Assembly (NCBI GenBank): GCA_947632615.1
Contig: CANRPW010000008.1
Coordinates: 32,403 to 96,402, forward strand
Reading direction: 5' to 3'
DNA from: an uncultured Clostridia bacterium
Lineage (GTDB): Bacteria > Bacillota > Clostridia > Lachnospirales > CAG-274
Length of the DNA stretch: 64,000 bases
Positions 1 through 8,902 of the stretch are shown here, piece after piece. The position numbers and the translations under genes were made by a program. The notes under the pieces are model-generated. The model was given only the letters and a program-made list of their open reading frames with translations, did no database searches and was not told the origin of the DNA. Every line of letters begins with the position of its first letter. The stretch's first letter is position 1.

Positions 1-1677
1 GTAAGAAGACCCAAAAATAAATTCAGCGAGCTGTTGGATATCGTAAACGAACACAAAGACCAAAGTGGAATAGTTTATTGCCTTACAAGAAAAACCGTTG
101 ATAAGCTCTATGACGACTTAGGAAGCATGGGCTACAGTGTGACTAAATATCACGCAGGGCTTACGGATAAGGAGCGCAGGGACAATCAGGACGATTTTAT
201 ATACGACAGAAAGAGTATTATTGTCGCCACCAACGCCTTTGGTATGGGAATAGACAAGTCAGACGTAAGGTATATAGTGCATTTCAATATGCCCTCGGAT
301 GTTGAAAGCTATTATCAGGAGGCGGGCAGAGCAGGACGTGACGGAGAGCCTGCCGACTGCATTTTGCTTTTCAGCCCTCAGGATATTATAATAAACAAAC
401 TCCTTATAGAAAAGTCAGAGTCTGTAAGAGGCGATGTTGACAGAGAAACCAAGGCAGAGCTTGGCAAAAGGGATTTTGAAAGACTTGCCATTATCGAAAA
501 ATATTGCAGGGAAAAGAACTGCCTCAGAAGATTTATACTCAACTATTTTGGAGAAGCCTTAAAAGACGACTGCGACAACTGCTCATCCTGCAAGACAGAG
601 TATATAGAAAAAGACATAACCTCCGAAGCAGCTGCTGTTATTAGCTGCATAGACGAATCGGGCGAAAGATATGGCATCGCCGTAATAAGAGATACTTTGA
701 AAGGCAGCAAAAGCGCAAAAATAAGAAGATTTGGCATGAACGAGCGGGAGAGCTATGGGGTCTTTAAGGATAAAAAGGTAGATGAGATAAACGAAATTTT
801 AGATAACTTGCTTGATAACGGCATTATTTATCAGACAGAGGGCAACTATCCTATATTAAGGCTGGGAGAAAACGCAAGAAATATAACAAGGGGTGTTGAA
901 AGAGTTTTTGTTAAGACAGAAAAGGCTGCTGAAACAAAAAAGGCAGGACTCGGTCTGCGGGAACCCGCCGTGCAAAAGGGTACATCGGCAGGTCCGTCGC
1001 AGCATAGTGACGGCAAAGCTCCGTGTGAGCCACCCGAAGAGATTATCGAGGTAGACACATCATACGAGAGTGTACTTTTCGACGAGCTTAAGGCTTTACG
1101 CAAGAGTGTAGCGGATAAAGCCGCGATCCCTCCGTATATAGTTTTCTCCGACAGAAGCCTCTACGATATGTGCAGAAGGCTTCCGGAGAGTCCCGAGGAG
1201 TTTTTAGCCGTGTCAGGCGTAGGCAAGGAAAAGCAGAAAAAGTATGCTGATGTGTTTATAGAAGCAATAAAGGATTTTCTTTCAAGAAATCCCGATGTGG
1301 TAAAAAGAACACGCATAGTTGACGTTGGCGCTATGGAGCTTGTGGAGCAAAATAAGGACGGCTTAAATATATCGGAAGAACCCATAACAGCAAGCGGACT
1401 GGCAGAAAGCATTTGTCTTCAGCTTAAAACCACTTCGGGTGTAAACAAGCTTAGAAGCCGTATTTTTGAAATACTTGAGCAAAACGGAGCAATTGTTTCC
1501 TATCGAGATGAGGAAAATAAGCTGATAAGAGATATCACCGTAAACTCTGAGGAATACGGCGTTATATTGGTTGAAAAGGTATCTGCTAAAGGAACTCGCT
1601 ATAAAAATATATATTTGACACCAAAGGGACAGAGGTTTATACTAAATAATATCAAAGAAACCGGAGAAACAAATTAA
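1..1677 (+). CDS. recQ: ATP-dependent DNA helicase RecQ, 5'-truncated by window edge
   Basis: This is the C-terminal part of a RecQ 3'-5' DNA helicase used in recombination and repair. The reading frame is open from base 1, so the start and helicase motifs I-III lie outside the window. The second helicase lobe is visible, with the RecQ signature ATNAFGMGIDKSDVRYIVHF followed by YYQEAGRAGRDG. Next come four zinc-ligand cysteines (CREKNC and CDNCSSC), a winged-helix region, and an HRDC domain at about residues 355-430 of the visible part. A linker at about bases 940-1040, rich in Gly, Pro and Ser, separates the winged helix from HRDC and is more GC-rich than its surroundings. The last 90 residues look like a further helical module. 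A hairpin repeat begins directly after the stop. The family assignment is secure. Confidence 0.95.
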   Translation, partial: VRRPKNKFSELLDIVNEHKDQSGIVYCLTRKTVDKLYDDLGSMGYSVTKYHAGLTDKERRDNQDDFIYDRKSIIVATNAFGMGIDKSDVRYIVHFNMPSDVESYYQEAGRAGRDGEPADCILLFSPQDIIINKLLIEKSESVRGDVDRETKAELGKRDFERLAIIEKYCREKNCLRRFILNYFGEALKDDCDNCSSCKTEYIEKDITSEAAAVISCIDESGERYGIAVIRDTLKGSKSAKIRRFGMNERESYGVFKDKKVDEINEILDNLLDNGIIYQTEGNYPILRLGENARNITRGVERVFVKTEKAAETKKAGLGLREPAVQKGTSAGPSQHSDGKAPCEPPEEIIEVDTSYESVLFDELKALRKSVADKAAIPPYIVFSDRSLYDMCRRLPESPEEFLAVSGVGKEKQKKYADVFIEAIKDFLSRNPDVVKRTRIVDVGAMELVEQNKDGLNISEEPITASGLAESICLQLKTTSGVNKLRSRIFEILEQNGAIVSYRDEENKLIRDITVNSEEYGVILVEKVSAKGTRYKNIYLTPKGQRFILNNIKETGETN

Positions 1678-1682
1678 GACTT

Positions 1683-1858
1683 AGCCACAGCGGCACCGGA
1701 GTCGTCGAGGGCACGGGAGCGCGGGGATCAGCGGAAGGCGTGGACGCAAGGGGCGGACGGGTCCGCCCCTTGCGTCCACGCCTTCCGCTGATCCCCGCGC
1801 TCCCGTGCCCTCGACCCCGATGGTCCGTCTTTTTAACCGTCATATATGACGGTTAAAA
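1683..1858. repeat. Hairpin-pair element, locus 1: 55-bp perfect arms plus a 14-bp palindrome
   Basis: Bases 1704-1758 and 1761-1815 are exact reverse complements, giving 55-bp arms with a 2-base loop. A linker reading CCCGATGGTCCGTC leads to a second perfect palindrome at 1831-1858 (arm TTTTAACCGTCATA). Just before the long arm, 1683-1701 is the reverse complement of a 19-bp motif (CTCCGGTGCCGCTGTGGCT) found in the array near 19.6 kb. The element fills the gap between recQ and mnmE on the same strand. A short T run follows the long hairpin, so partial termination is possible. Confidence 0.95.
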
Positions 1859-1894
1859 GGGCGAGGCCAAACAAATAAAAAAGGAAGAATAGCC

Positions 1895-3280
1895 ATGAGA
1901 ATAGATCTTGAAGATACAATAGCCGCAATATCAACGCCTATGGGCAACGGCGGCATAGGAATAGTAAGGCTCAGCGGAGACAAGGCAATAGATGTTCTGG
2001 AAAATATTTTTAAAGCCGCATCAGGCAAAAAAGCCGGGGAGCTTTCATCTCATACCATAAACTACGGCAAAATAATAAACAATGAAAAAACGGTAGATGA
2101 AGTCCTTGTATCTCTTATGAAAGCGCCTAAAACATATACCCGTCAGGACGTTGTGGAGATAAACTGCCATGGCGGCATACAGGCTGTAAACGGCGTTCTG
2201 AGAGCCTGTCTTGAAGCAGGAGCAAGGCTTGCGGAGCCCGGGGAATTTACAAAACGTGCCTTTCTTAACGGCAGAATAGACCTTTTACAGGCCGAGGCAG
2301 TTTCCGAGATAATTTCTTCAAAGACAGAAAGCGCAAAGCGTGCGGCTCTTGCCAAATTAGGCGGCAGGCTTTCGGGGAAGATAAAAGAGCTTAGAGATAA
2401 GATATTATCGGCAGAAGCGGCTATTGAGGCGGCTATAGAATATCCCGAGCATGACGATGAGATAGTCACGAAGATGTCGGCAAAGCAGACGGCAGAGGTC
2501 GTGCTTAAAGGTGTAAGAGAGCTTATAGACCGTGCAGACTTTGGCAGGATAATACAAAACGGCATAAACTGCGTTATAATGGGTCGCCCCAATGTAGGCA
2601 AAAGCTCCTTTCTTAACTATATTTTGGATGAGGAAAGAGCCATTGTCACCGATATTCCGGGAACAACAAGGGATGTGCTTTCGGAAAGCGTTAGTATAGG
2701 CGACATTCCTCTTAACATAACCGATACTGCAGGCATAAGGCAGACGGGAGATGTTATTGAAAAAATTGGTGTTGACAGATCCTTTGAATATGGAGAAAAT
2801 GCCGACATTATATTTATGATGATAGACGGTTCGGAAGAGCTTACCGAGGACGACCTGAGAATACTTGATTTTATAAAGGACAAAAGAGCAATTATCATTG
2901 TTAATAAGAGTGACAAGGCAGTTAAGGTGACTCCCGAAGAGCTTAGGCAATATGCGGAGGAGCAGAATATAATAACCGTTTCCGTAAAGAATGACACAGG
3001 TGTCGAAGATATATTTGATAGGCTCAAGGCCATGTTTATGGGCGGCGAGGTGGAAATTTCAGACAATGCCTGTGTTATAGGCGAGAGAAATTTAGAATCT
3101 CTGAGAAGGGCTGAGAAGTCTCTTTTAAATGTTATAGATACTGTAGACAATGGCTTCCCCGAGGACTTTATTTCAATGGATCTTACCGAGGCGTATACGG
3201 CTTTGGGAGAGATAACGGGCGAGACCTTGGAGGAAGACGTTATAGATAAAATTTTCTCAGAATTTTGTCTTGGAAAGTAG
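1895..3280 (+). CDS. mnmE: tRNA modification GTPase MnmE
   Basis: MnmE works with MnmG to build the (carboxymethyl)aminomethyl group on wobble uridine 34 of certain tRNAs. The 461-residue length is typical. An N-terminal folate-binding domain ([20 protein letters not shown]) precedes a G domain inserted in the helical domain. The P-loop GRPNVGKSS lies near residue 230, followed by DTAG and NKSD. The protein ends in CLGK, which carries the catalytic cysteine of the FCIGK-type C-terminus. GGAAGA lies upstream of the ATG. mnmG starts 8 bases after the stop, the usual mnmE-mnmG operon. Confidence 0.97.
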   Translation: MRIDLEDTIAAISTPMGNGGIGIVRLSGDKAIDVLENIFKAASGKKAGELSSHTINYGKIINNEKTVDEVLVSLMKAPKTYTRQDVVEINCHGGIQAVNGVLRACLEAGARLAEPGEFTKRAFLNGRIDLLQAEAVSEIISSKTESAKRAALAKLGGRLSGKIKELRDKILSAEAAIEAAIEYPEHDDEIVTKMSAKQTAEVVLKGVRELIDRADFGRIIQNGINCVIMGRPNVGKSSFLNYILDEERAIVTDIPGTTRDVLSESVSIGDIPLNITDTAGIRQTGDVIEKIGVDRSFEYGENADIIFMMIDGSEELTEDDLRILDFIKDKRAIIIVNKSDKAVKVTPEELRQYAEEQNIITVSVKNDTGVEDIFDRLKAMFMGGEVEISDNACVIGERNLESLRRAEKSLLNVIDTVDNGFPEDFISMDLTEAYTALGEITGETLEEDVIDKIFSEFCLGK

Positions 3281-3288
3281 GTGTTTGT

Positions 3289-5160
3289 ATGGACAATTAT
3301 TTTGTGGCGGACGTTTGCGACGTTGCCGTAATAGGCGCAGGTCACGCAGGCTGCGAGGCGGCTCTTGCAAGTGCGAGAATGGGGCTTAAAACCATACTTT
3401 TTGCCCTGAACCTTGACAGCATAGCAATGATGCCCTGCAATCCTTCAATAGGCGGCACATCAAAAGGACATCTTGTAAGAGAAATAGATGCCCTAGGCGG
3501 AGAAATGGGCAAAAACATAGATAAAACCTATATTCAGAACAGAATGCTCAACACCAGCAAGGGTCCTGCAGTGTACTCCTTAAGAGCCCAGGCAGACAAG
3601 GCAAAATATCACACGGAAATGAAGAAAACCCTTGAAAACACCGGCAACCTCGATGTAAAACAGGGAGAAGTGACAGAAATTCTCACAGGCGAAAATGGAG
3701 TTTGCGGCGTAAAGCTTGAAAGCGGCAATGTGTATGAGTGCAGAGCAGCTATACTTTGCACGGGCACATATCTTATGGCTCGCTGTCTTTATGGTGACAC
3801 AATAATAGAGAGCGGTCCCAACGGTATGAGAAATTCAACAAGGCTCAGCAAATGTCTTGAAGGCTTAGGCATAGAGCTTCAGCGCTTCAAAACAGGCACA
3901 CCCGCAAGAGTTGACAAGCGGACTCTTGATTTTTCAAAAATGAGCATACAATACGGAGATGAAAACATAACTCCGTTCTCATTTGAAAACACTCCCGAGG
4001 ACATATACAGAGAACAGATACCCTGTCATCTGACTTACACCAATGCCCAAACTCACAAGGTGATAATGGATAACTTAGACCGCTCCCCTCTTTATGGAGG
4101 AGTTATAAAGGGCACAGGCCCAAGATATTGTCCTTCTATTGAGGATAAGGTAGTCAGGTTTGCAGACAAGGAAAGGCATCAGCTTTTTATAGAGCCTGAG
4201 GGCGAGGATACCAATGAAATGTATGTTCAGGGAATGTCATCCTCGCTTCCGGCAGATGTTCAGCTTAAAATGTATCGCACGATCGCAGGCATGGAAAATG
4301 TCAAAATAATGAGAAATGCCTATGCCATAGAATATGACTGCCTTAAAGCCAACCAGCTTAAGCTGAGCCTGGAGCTTAAAAAAGTAAAGGGACTTTTTTC
4401 CGCAGGTCAGTTTAACGGCACCTCAGGCTATGAAGAAGCAGCTGCTCAGGGCATTGTGGCAGGCATAAATGCAGCAAAATATGTAAAGGGCGAAAAGCCC
4501 CTTATTATAGACCGTTCGGAAGGCTATATAGGCGTTCTTATAGATGATGTTGTTACCAAAACAAGCAAAGAGCCCTACAGAATGATGACAAGCCGTGCTG
4601 AATACAGGCTTCTTTTAAGACAAGACAATGCCGACCTCCGCCTTACCGACTACGGCTATGAGGCAGGGCTTATAAGTGAAGAAAGATATGCCCGTTTTCT
4701 TAAAAAGAAAAGCGATATAGAAAATGAAATAAAGAGAATAAGCAAAATAGTATTCGGACCAAAAGAGGAAGTAAACGAGCTGCTTGAAAGTCTTGGAACC
4801 AGCACACTTACAAACGGTGTAAGGTATACCGACCTTATAAAGCGCCCTGAGGTAACATATATGGCACTGGCGCCAATAGACCCCGAAAGACCACAGCTTT
4901 CTCCTGAGGTGTGTGAGCAGGTAAATATACAGGTTAAATACGGCGATTATATAAAGCGCCAGACAGAACAGGTGGAAAAATTCAAAAAGCTTGAGGGTAG
5001 GCTGATACCCGAAGATATCGACTATTCCAAGGTGCCATCTCTTCGAATAGAAGCAAGACAGAAGTTGGAGGAAATACGCCCCGTAAGCATTGGGCATGCA
5101 AGCCGAATTTCAGGCGTTTCTCCTGCTGATGTCAATATGCTTCTTGTTTATCTTAACTAA
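3289..5160 (+). CDS. mnmG: tRNA uridine-5-carboxymethylaminomethyl modification enzyme MnmG
   Basis: This is the FAD-dependent partner of MnmE. The dinucleotide-binding motif [10 protein letters not shown] is near residue 15. The conserved NPSIGG(T)[14 protein letters not shown] and [10 protein letters not shown] segments follow, and the C-terminal helical domain contains the conserved [12 protein letters not shown] chose the ATG at 3289, giving 623 residues, because [18 protein letters not shown] aligns with family N-termini and GGAAAG lies 12 bases upstream inside the end of mnmE. An in-frame alternative start lies 24 bases earlier. rsmG (gidB), a frequent downstream neighbour in other genomes, is absent. 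A hairpin pair follows the stop instead. Confidence 0.97.
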   Translation: MDNYFVADVCDVAVIGAGHAGCEAALASARMGLKTILFALNLDSIAMMPCNPSIGGTSKGHLVREIDALGGEMGKNIDKTYIQNRMLNTSKGPAVYSLRAQADKAKYHTEMKKTLENTGNLDVKQGEVTEILTGENGVCGVKLESGNVYECRAAILCTGTYLMARCLYGDTIIESGPNGMRNSTRLSKCLEGLGIELQRFKTGTPARVDKRTLDFSKMSIQYGDENITPFSFENTPEDIYREQIPCHLTYTNAQTHKVIMDNLDRSPLYGGVIKGTGPRYCPSIEDKVVRFADKERHQLFIEPEGEDTNEMYVQGMSSSLPADVQLKMYRTIAGMENVKIMRNAYAIEYDCLKANQLKLSLELKKVKGLFSAGQFNGTSGYEEAAAQGIVAGINAAKYVKGEKPLIIDRSEGYIGVLIDDVVTKTSKEPYRMMTSRAEYRLLLRQDNADLRLTDYGYEAGLISEERYARFLKKKSDIENEIKRISKIVFGPKEEVNELLESLGTSTLTNGVRYTDLIKRPEVTYMALAPIDPERPQLSPEVCEQVNIQVKYGDYIKRQTEQVEKFKKLEGRLIPEDIDYSKVPSLRIEARQKLEEIRPVSIGHASRISGVSPADVNMLLVYLN

Positions 5161-5170
5161 AAAAGGTTGC

Positions 5171-5304
5171 CTCGCTTTTTCAAACCATCAAAGATGGTTT
5201 GAAAAGGCGAGCCCGCGGGGCGGGTCAGGGCAACGGATGCAGAACGAGGGGGTGTGCGGATCTATCCGCACACCCCCTCGTTCTGCATCCGTTGCCCTGA
5301 CCCG
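5171..5304. repeat. Hairpin-pair element, locus 2: 41-bp perfect arms plus a 19-bp hairpin
   Basis: Bases 5221-5261 pair perfectly with 5264-5304 (41 bp, 2-base loop). A smaller hairpin at 5171-5211 has CTCGC and GCGAG ends around CAAACCATC/GATGGTTTG, with one G-T pair. The linker read from the long hairpin towards the short one is CCCCGCGGG. The element lies between the convergent ends of mnmG and the sulfatase gene and could stop transcription from both sides. Confidence 0.95.
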
Positions 5305-5332
5305 ATCGGTCCCGGTAGCTTGAGACTAAATT

Positions 5333-7042
5333 TTATTTATTATCCAAAATATAATTTTCACCAAACATAAGATCATACTGCAACAGCTTTAGCTTTTCAA
5401 TATCCTCAGAGCTAAAGTCCACATCAAAATCTCTGTTTATTATAGGTACTTCATCCTTTATAGAGGTTATATAGTCATAATATGACGAATGACTTATCCC
5501 GGCTTCGTTTATAATATGGGCAGAAAGCTGGTAAGGTGATATGTACTCAGTCCCCGTTGTTCCCTTTACAGGATAATTTGCAAACTCTATAATCGGTGTG
5601 CAATATTTTTTATAAGGGTCATTTATATAACCCGTACTTCTGAGAGCCCCCAAAGGCGGAAGATGATCTCCATAGCAAACCAATAATGTGGGCTTATCTC
5701 TTGTTTCTATATATTTCACAAGCTCATAAACCATTCTGCTTGCATCATATGCGCAGCGGCTGTATTGAAGCAGCTCCTTTTTATTTCCTTCAGAGATATT
5801 TTCGCCATCTGCTGTAAAATCAATATCATTTTTATTGAATTTGTTTATATAAGGACAATGCGATTCAAAGGTAATTGCAAATACAAATTTAGAGCCGTTT
5901 CCTTTGTCCAAAACCTCCTCTATTTTGTCCCTCACCTTAAAATCCTTCGTCATTTCGTCATTTGTCATTTCATCTTCCGAAACATCAAAATCCCCTATGG
6001 TCAGAAATTTGTCAAATTCAAGCTCTTTATAAGCCTTATCTCTGCCGTAGAAGGTAGGTGTTGATGGGTGAATTGCCGTTGTCTGATAACCATTATTTTT
6101 AAATTCCTTCACTATAGAATTTACTTTTTTATTTTCATCCTGCATATATACATCATAGGGTATAACGCCGTCGGGGAATAAAGCCACAGGAATACCCGTA
6201 AGGACTTCAAATTCCGTTGCAGCCGTTCCGCCGCCATATTTGGGGGCTATCATATTGCCTACAGTATATTTTCTGGCATATTTTGTAACATCATCGGAAA
6301 GCCCAAGCTCCTTTGCGCCTCCCACGTCAAAATATGACTCCATAAGTATAACAACAACGTCTGGCTTAACATCCGTTTCATCAGTGCTGATGGAGTCAAA
6401 TTCACTTTTAAGCTCTGCCATGTGCTCCCGGCTGTAGTCTGCGGGCGCTTTTGGAAAAACATTTATGTAGTCTTTAATATTTAGGTAATTAAACACCACA
6501 ATGCCCTCAGCAGGTATCCTTTCGCGGTCCGGACTGTACAAATCGTCGCTTTTAACCACAAAGGAATTTACAACAAGTATGCAGAAAAATACAAACGCTG
6601 TAAAAAACATAGGCTTTGGTATAAATGCCTTCATAACAGTATGTCTGTATTTAAACAACAAATAAATTATTATGCCTGCTATAAGAGTACAAAGGGCAAT
6701 ATGCCAGGGCATTATAAACCTTCCGCTGATGCCTATGAGCTCTGATATCAATATGAAATCGCCGGGCTTTAAAACAGAATTGTGATAAACAAGCTTTATG
6801 AGGTTTCCGCAGATAAGCAACAATGTAAAAGACCCCATAACTATTGTGCCAAGCCCCTCTCCCAAAAGATAAACAACGAACAGGCAAAAGCAAAGCAAAA
6901 GAGCAAAATTATATATAAAAACACGGCTGTCTATGTTCATCTCTCCTGTAAAAAGAAAATGAGAAACAAGCCCGTTCATAAGAACAAGCATTATAAAGGA
7001 ATATATTAAACAAAATATAAAAATCTTAACTCTTCTCATCAT
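5333..7042 (-). CDS. LTA synthase-like membrane sulfatase (LtaS family)
   Basis: This is a polytopic membrane enzyme of the alkaline-phosphatase/sulfatase superfamily that probably transfers glycerol-phosphate or phosphoethanolamine outside the membrane. About five hydrophobic segments occupy the first 190 residues. The extracellular domain shows the LtaS hallmarks: metal-binding VVVILMESY, the nucleophile region YGGGTAATEFEVLTG (Thr near residue 270), ESHCPY and CYGDHLPP. I chose the ATG at 7042 because it overlaps the thiE stop as ATGA, which suggests translational coupling. Another in-frame ATG lies at 7060. The substrate is not predictable. The gene is cotranscribed with thiE, an unexpected partner. 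Confidence 0.85.
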   Translation of the reverse strand: MMRRVKIFIFCLIYSFIMLVLMNGLVSHFLFTGEMNIDSRVFIYNFALLLCFCLFVVYLLGEGLGTIVMGSFTLLLICGNLIKLVYHNSVLKPGDFILISELIGISGRFIMPWHIALCTLIAGIIIYLLFKYRHTVMKAFIPKPMFFTAFVFFCILVVNSFVVKSDDLYSPDRERIPAEGIVVFNYLNIKDYINVFPKAPADYSREHMAELKSEFDSISTDETDVKPDVVVILMESYFDVGGAKELGLSDDVTKYARKYTVGNMIAPKYGGGTAATEFEVLTGIPVALFPDGVIPYDVYMQDENKKVNSIVKEFKNNGYQTTAIHPSTPTFYGRDKAYKELEFDKFLTIGDFDVSEDEMTNDEMTKDFKVRDKIEEVLDKGNGSKFVFAITFESHCPYINKFNKNDIDFTADGENISEGNKKELLQYSRCAYDASRMVYELVKYIETRDKPTLLVCYGDHLPPLGALRSTGYINDPYKKYCTPIIEFANYPVKGTTGTEYISPYQLSAHIINEAGISHSSYYDYITSIKDEVPIINRDFDVDFSSEDIEKLKLLQYDLMFGENYILDNK

Positions 7043-7677
7043 ATAAAATACATCTCGCATAACTTTTTAAGCTCTTTGGAGTCTTCCTCTATGTTTTCAT
7101 CTCCAAATATAGCCGAAATAACAGCCACGCCGTTTATTCCCAGTTCTTTAAGAGAGCTTATATTGTTTTTATTTATGCCGCCTATAGCTATAATAGGAAG
7201 GCTTACTGCATTTCTTATTTCTCTATATCTTTCATGAGGTATACATGAAGCATCTGTTTTTGAGTTTGTGCCAAACGCCGCGCCTACGCCCAGATAGTCG
7301 GCTCCGTTATTTTCGGCAAATATAGCCTGCTCTACTGTTTTTGCAGAAACACCTATTATTTTATCTTCCCCCAGCATTTGCCTTGCGGAAATTATATCCA
7401 TATCCTTCTGACCTATATGTACGCCGGCAGCCCCCACTTCAAGGCAAAGCTCTGGGTCGTCATTTATAATAAGCGGAACATTATATTCATTTGTGACCTC
7501 TAAAACCTCTTTGGCAAGGTTTTTAAGCTCCTCTCCAAAAACGTGCTTTTCCCTTAGCTGAACTATGTCAGCCCCGCCTAAAACAGCCTCTCTCACGGCT
7601 TCCCCTAAGCTTTTATTTTTGAGCAGCCTGCTATCAGTAATGGCATAAAGCATTGGGCTTTTAAAATTGTTTTTCAC
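7039..7677 (-). CDS. thiE: Thiamine-phosphate synthase ThiE
   Basis: ThiE joins hydroxymethylpyrimidine diphosphate and thiazole phosphate to form thiamine phosphate. The 212-residue TIM barrel shows the family blocks LYAITD near the start, DIVQLREK, LIINDD, GVHIGQKD, IGVSAKT, YLGVGAAFGTNSK and IIAIGGI. It starts at GTG, with GAGGGTG about 8 bases upstream, and has its own promoter (7708-7736). No other thiamine gene is nearby. The promoter-to-start distance is too short for a TPP riboswitch. Confidence 0.95.
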   Translation of the reverse strand: MKNNFKSPMLYAITDSRLLKNKSLGEAVREAVLGGADIVQLREKHVFGEELKNLAKEVLEVTNEYNVPLIINDDPELCLEVGAAGVHIGQKDMDIISARQMLGEDKIIGVSAKTVEQAIFAENNGADYLGVGAAFGTNSKTDASCIPHERYREIRNAVSLPIIAIGGINKNNISSLKELGINGVAVISAIFGDENIEEDSKELKKLCEMYFI

Positions 7678-7707
7678 CTATATTCACCCTCTTTTTTGAT
7701 TAAAATT

Positions 7708-7736
7708 ATTATATATCACTGCTTGTATTTTGTAAA
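7708..7736 (-). promoter_or_regulatory. Sigma-A promoter of thiE
   Basis: On the minus strand, TTTACA is separated by 17 bases from TATAAT, about 30 bases upstream of the thiE GTG. It matches the housekeeping consensus at 11 of 12 positions. Confidence 0.75.
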
Positions 7737-7789
7737 GTGTGATTTTGAAACTAAGGCCAAAAGAAAATCAAAAATTTTTTAAAAAAAAC

Positions 7790-7818
7790 TTGACAAATTA
7801 TTTAAAGTAGTCTATAAT
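7790..7818 (+). promoter_or_regulatory. Consensus sigma-A promoter of tRNA-Leu/ydcF-like unit
   Basis: TTGACA, a 17-base spacer and TATAAT form a perfect consensus promoter, as expected for a stable-RNA gene. It is divergent from the thiE promoter. Confidence 0.9.
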
Positions 7819-7828
7819 AAACCTCAGT

Positions 7829-7863
7829 TGTTCGGAAGAACATATGTATTGTTCTAAAGAACA
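7829..7863 (+). promoter_or_regulatory. Two TGTTC-N4-GAACA palindromes in the tRNA leader
   Basis: TGTTCGGAAGAACA (7829-7842) and TGTTCTAAAGAACA (7850-7863) are the same dyad with different 4-base centres, exactly 21 bp apart. They lie just downstream of the promoter, within the pre-tRNA leader. At DNA level the spacing equals two helical turns, fitting a pair of repressor sites. At RNA level they form two 5-bp hairpins, one with a GGAA (GNRA) loop. The binding factor is unknown. Confidence 0.55.
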
Positions 7864-7876
7864 TTTATATAAATAT

Positions 7877-7961
7877 GCAGACGTGGTGGAATTGGCAGAC
7901 ACGCAAGACTAAGGATCTTGTCCATATTGCTTGGGTGCGGGTTCAAGTCCCGCCGTCTGCA
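7877..7961 (+). tRNA. tRNA-Leu (anticodon AAG)
   Basis: The acceptor arm GCAGACG pairs with CGTCTGC, followed by discriminator A. The anticodon stem CAAGA/TCTTG encloses the loop CTAAGGA, which gives anticodon AAG after U33 and before a purine 37. A long variable arm and the T-arm GCGGG-TTCAAGT-CCCGC complete a class II tRNA. CCA is not encoded. AAG reads the CUU codons that are visibly frequent here. Confidence 0.95.
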
Positions 7962-7995
7962 TTTTTTATTGTCTTATTATTTATGGGAAAATATT

Positions 7996-8730
7996 ATGAA
8001 AAAAATTTTCAAAGCGGCGGTCACGGCTTTTGGATGTCTTTTTACACTTTTTTATATTATATGCTGCCTTAAAAGCAACTTTAATTTGGGCTGCGCAATA
8101 GTCCTTATATTCGGTTTTATAATAACCGGCTGGCACATCGTTCCCGACAACAGATTTTTCAGAATACTTAAAACAATTATAGCCTTTGGAAGTATAATAT
8201 ATATTTCAGTCGCTCTGTTTATATTTTTCAATTCAAAGGCTCATATGCCGGACTACAAGGAGGATGCGGTAATAGTCTTGGGCTGCGGCGTACACAAAAC
8301 CACTCCAAGTATCGATTTACGTCTTAGGCTCGACAAAGCAGCAGACTATTATGACAAAAACCCTGATTGTGTAATATGTGTTTCCGGCGGACAGGGTCCA
8401 CAGGAGGACATAGCAGAGGCTGAAGCCATGTCAGCATATCTTATTCAAAAGGGCATACCGGAATACAAAATCATAAAAGAATTAAAATCAGCCAGCACAT
8501 ACCAAAATTTTCTCTTTTCAAAGTCCATTCTGGATGATTTTTTCGGAAAAACCGAATATAGAATAGTATACATTACAAACGACTTCCACAGTTATAGAGC
8601 CGGTCTTATAGCAAGGGAAAACGGTTTTACCCAAATCAGTGCCTATCCGTCACAAACAGGGGCATATATGCTTATTCCCAATTATATGCGGGAGGTCGTT
8701 GCGGTGCTTTATACGTGGGTTTTCCACTAA
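7996..8730 (+). CDS. YdcF/SanA-like DUF218 membrane protein
   Basis: This 244-residue protein has three N-terminal hydrophobic segments followed by a DUF218 (YdcF/ElyC/SanA) domain. The domain starts with DAVIVLGCGV and contains CVSGGQGP, the acidic AEAEAM segment and YITNDFHSYRA. Members are linked to envelope or undecaprenyl-carrier homeostasis, but the reaction is not established. I chose the ATG at 7996 because the frame extends upstream into the tRNA, where a start is impossible. The gene begins 34 bases after the tRNA with no terminator between, so it is probably read from the tRNA promoter. Confidence 0.8.
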   Translation: MKKIFKAAVTAFGCLFTLFYIICCLKSNFNLGCAIVLIFGFIITGWHIVPDNRFFRILKTIIAFGSIIYISVALFIFFNSKAHMPDYKEDAVIVLGCGVHKTTPSIDLRLRLDKAADYYDKNPDCVICVSGGQGPQEDIAEAEAMSAYLIQKGIPEYKIIKELKSASTYQNFLFSKSILDDFFGKTEYRIVYITNDFHSYRAGLIARENGFTQISAYPSQTGAYMLIPNYMREVVAVLYTWVFH

Positions 8731-8753
8731 TTTTGCGGGAAACCGATCCGCAC

Positions 8754-8877
8754 CGTTTTCCTTCGACATCGCTTTAGCGATATCGAAGGAAAACGCCACG
8801 GCGTGGGGCGGAGCAGACAGCAAAAATGGGCAGCTGCGCTGCCCATTTTTGCTGTCTGCTCCGCCCCACGCCGTGGC
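8754..8877. repeat. Hairpin-pair element, locus 3: 40-bp perfect arms plus a 20-bp hairpin
   Basis: Bases 8795-8834 pair perfectly with 8838-8877 around a TGC loop. The adjoining hairpin 8754-8773/8776-8795 has 20-bp arms with one mismatch, and the two stems touch at base 8795. The tip GGGCAGCTGCGCTGCCC is identical to that of the hairpin at 25730-25776. The right end reads CGCCGTGGCTAA, like the motif in the 43.8 and 58.5 kb arrays. The element lies between two convergent genes. Confidence 0.95.
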
Positions 8878-8902
8878 TAAGCCTACTTCGATCCTTCATA
8901 AG

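Noticed and set aside
5090..5323. Open frame of about 77 codons across the hairpin pair after mnmG
   Set aside because: It is read through the palindromes, overlaps mnmG, has no ribosome site and is explained by the repeat composition.
7678..7740. TPP riboswitch before thiE
   Set aside because: Only about 30 bases separate promoter and start, and no CTGAGA-type core is present.
7829..7863. LexA (SOS) box
   Set aside because: The Bacillus LexA dyad is GAAC-N4-GTTC. The half-sites here are in the opposite order, and the neighbouring genes have no SOS role.
7918..7995. Earlier start for the YdcF-like gene inside the tRNA
   Set aside because: The start would lie inside tRNA-Leu. The ATG at 7996 gives a normal N-terminal membrane segment.
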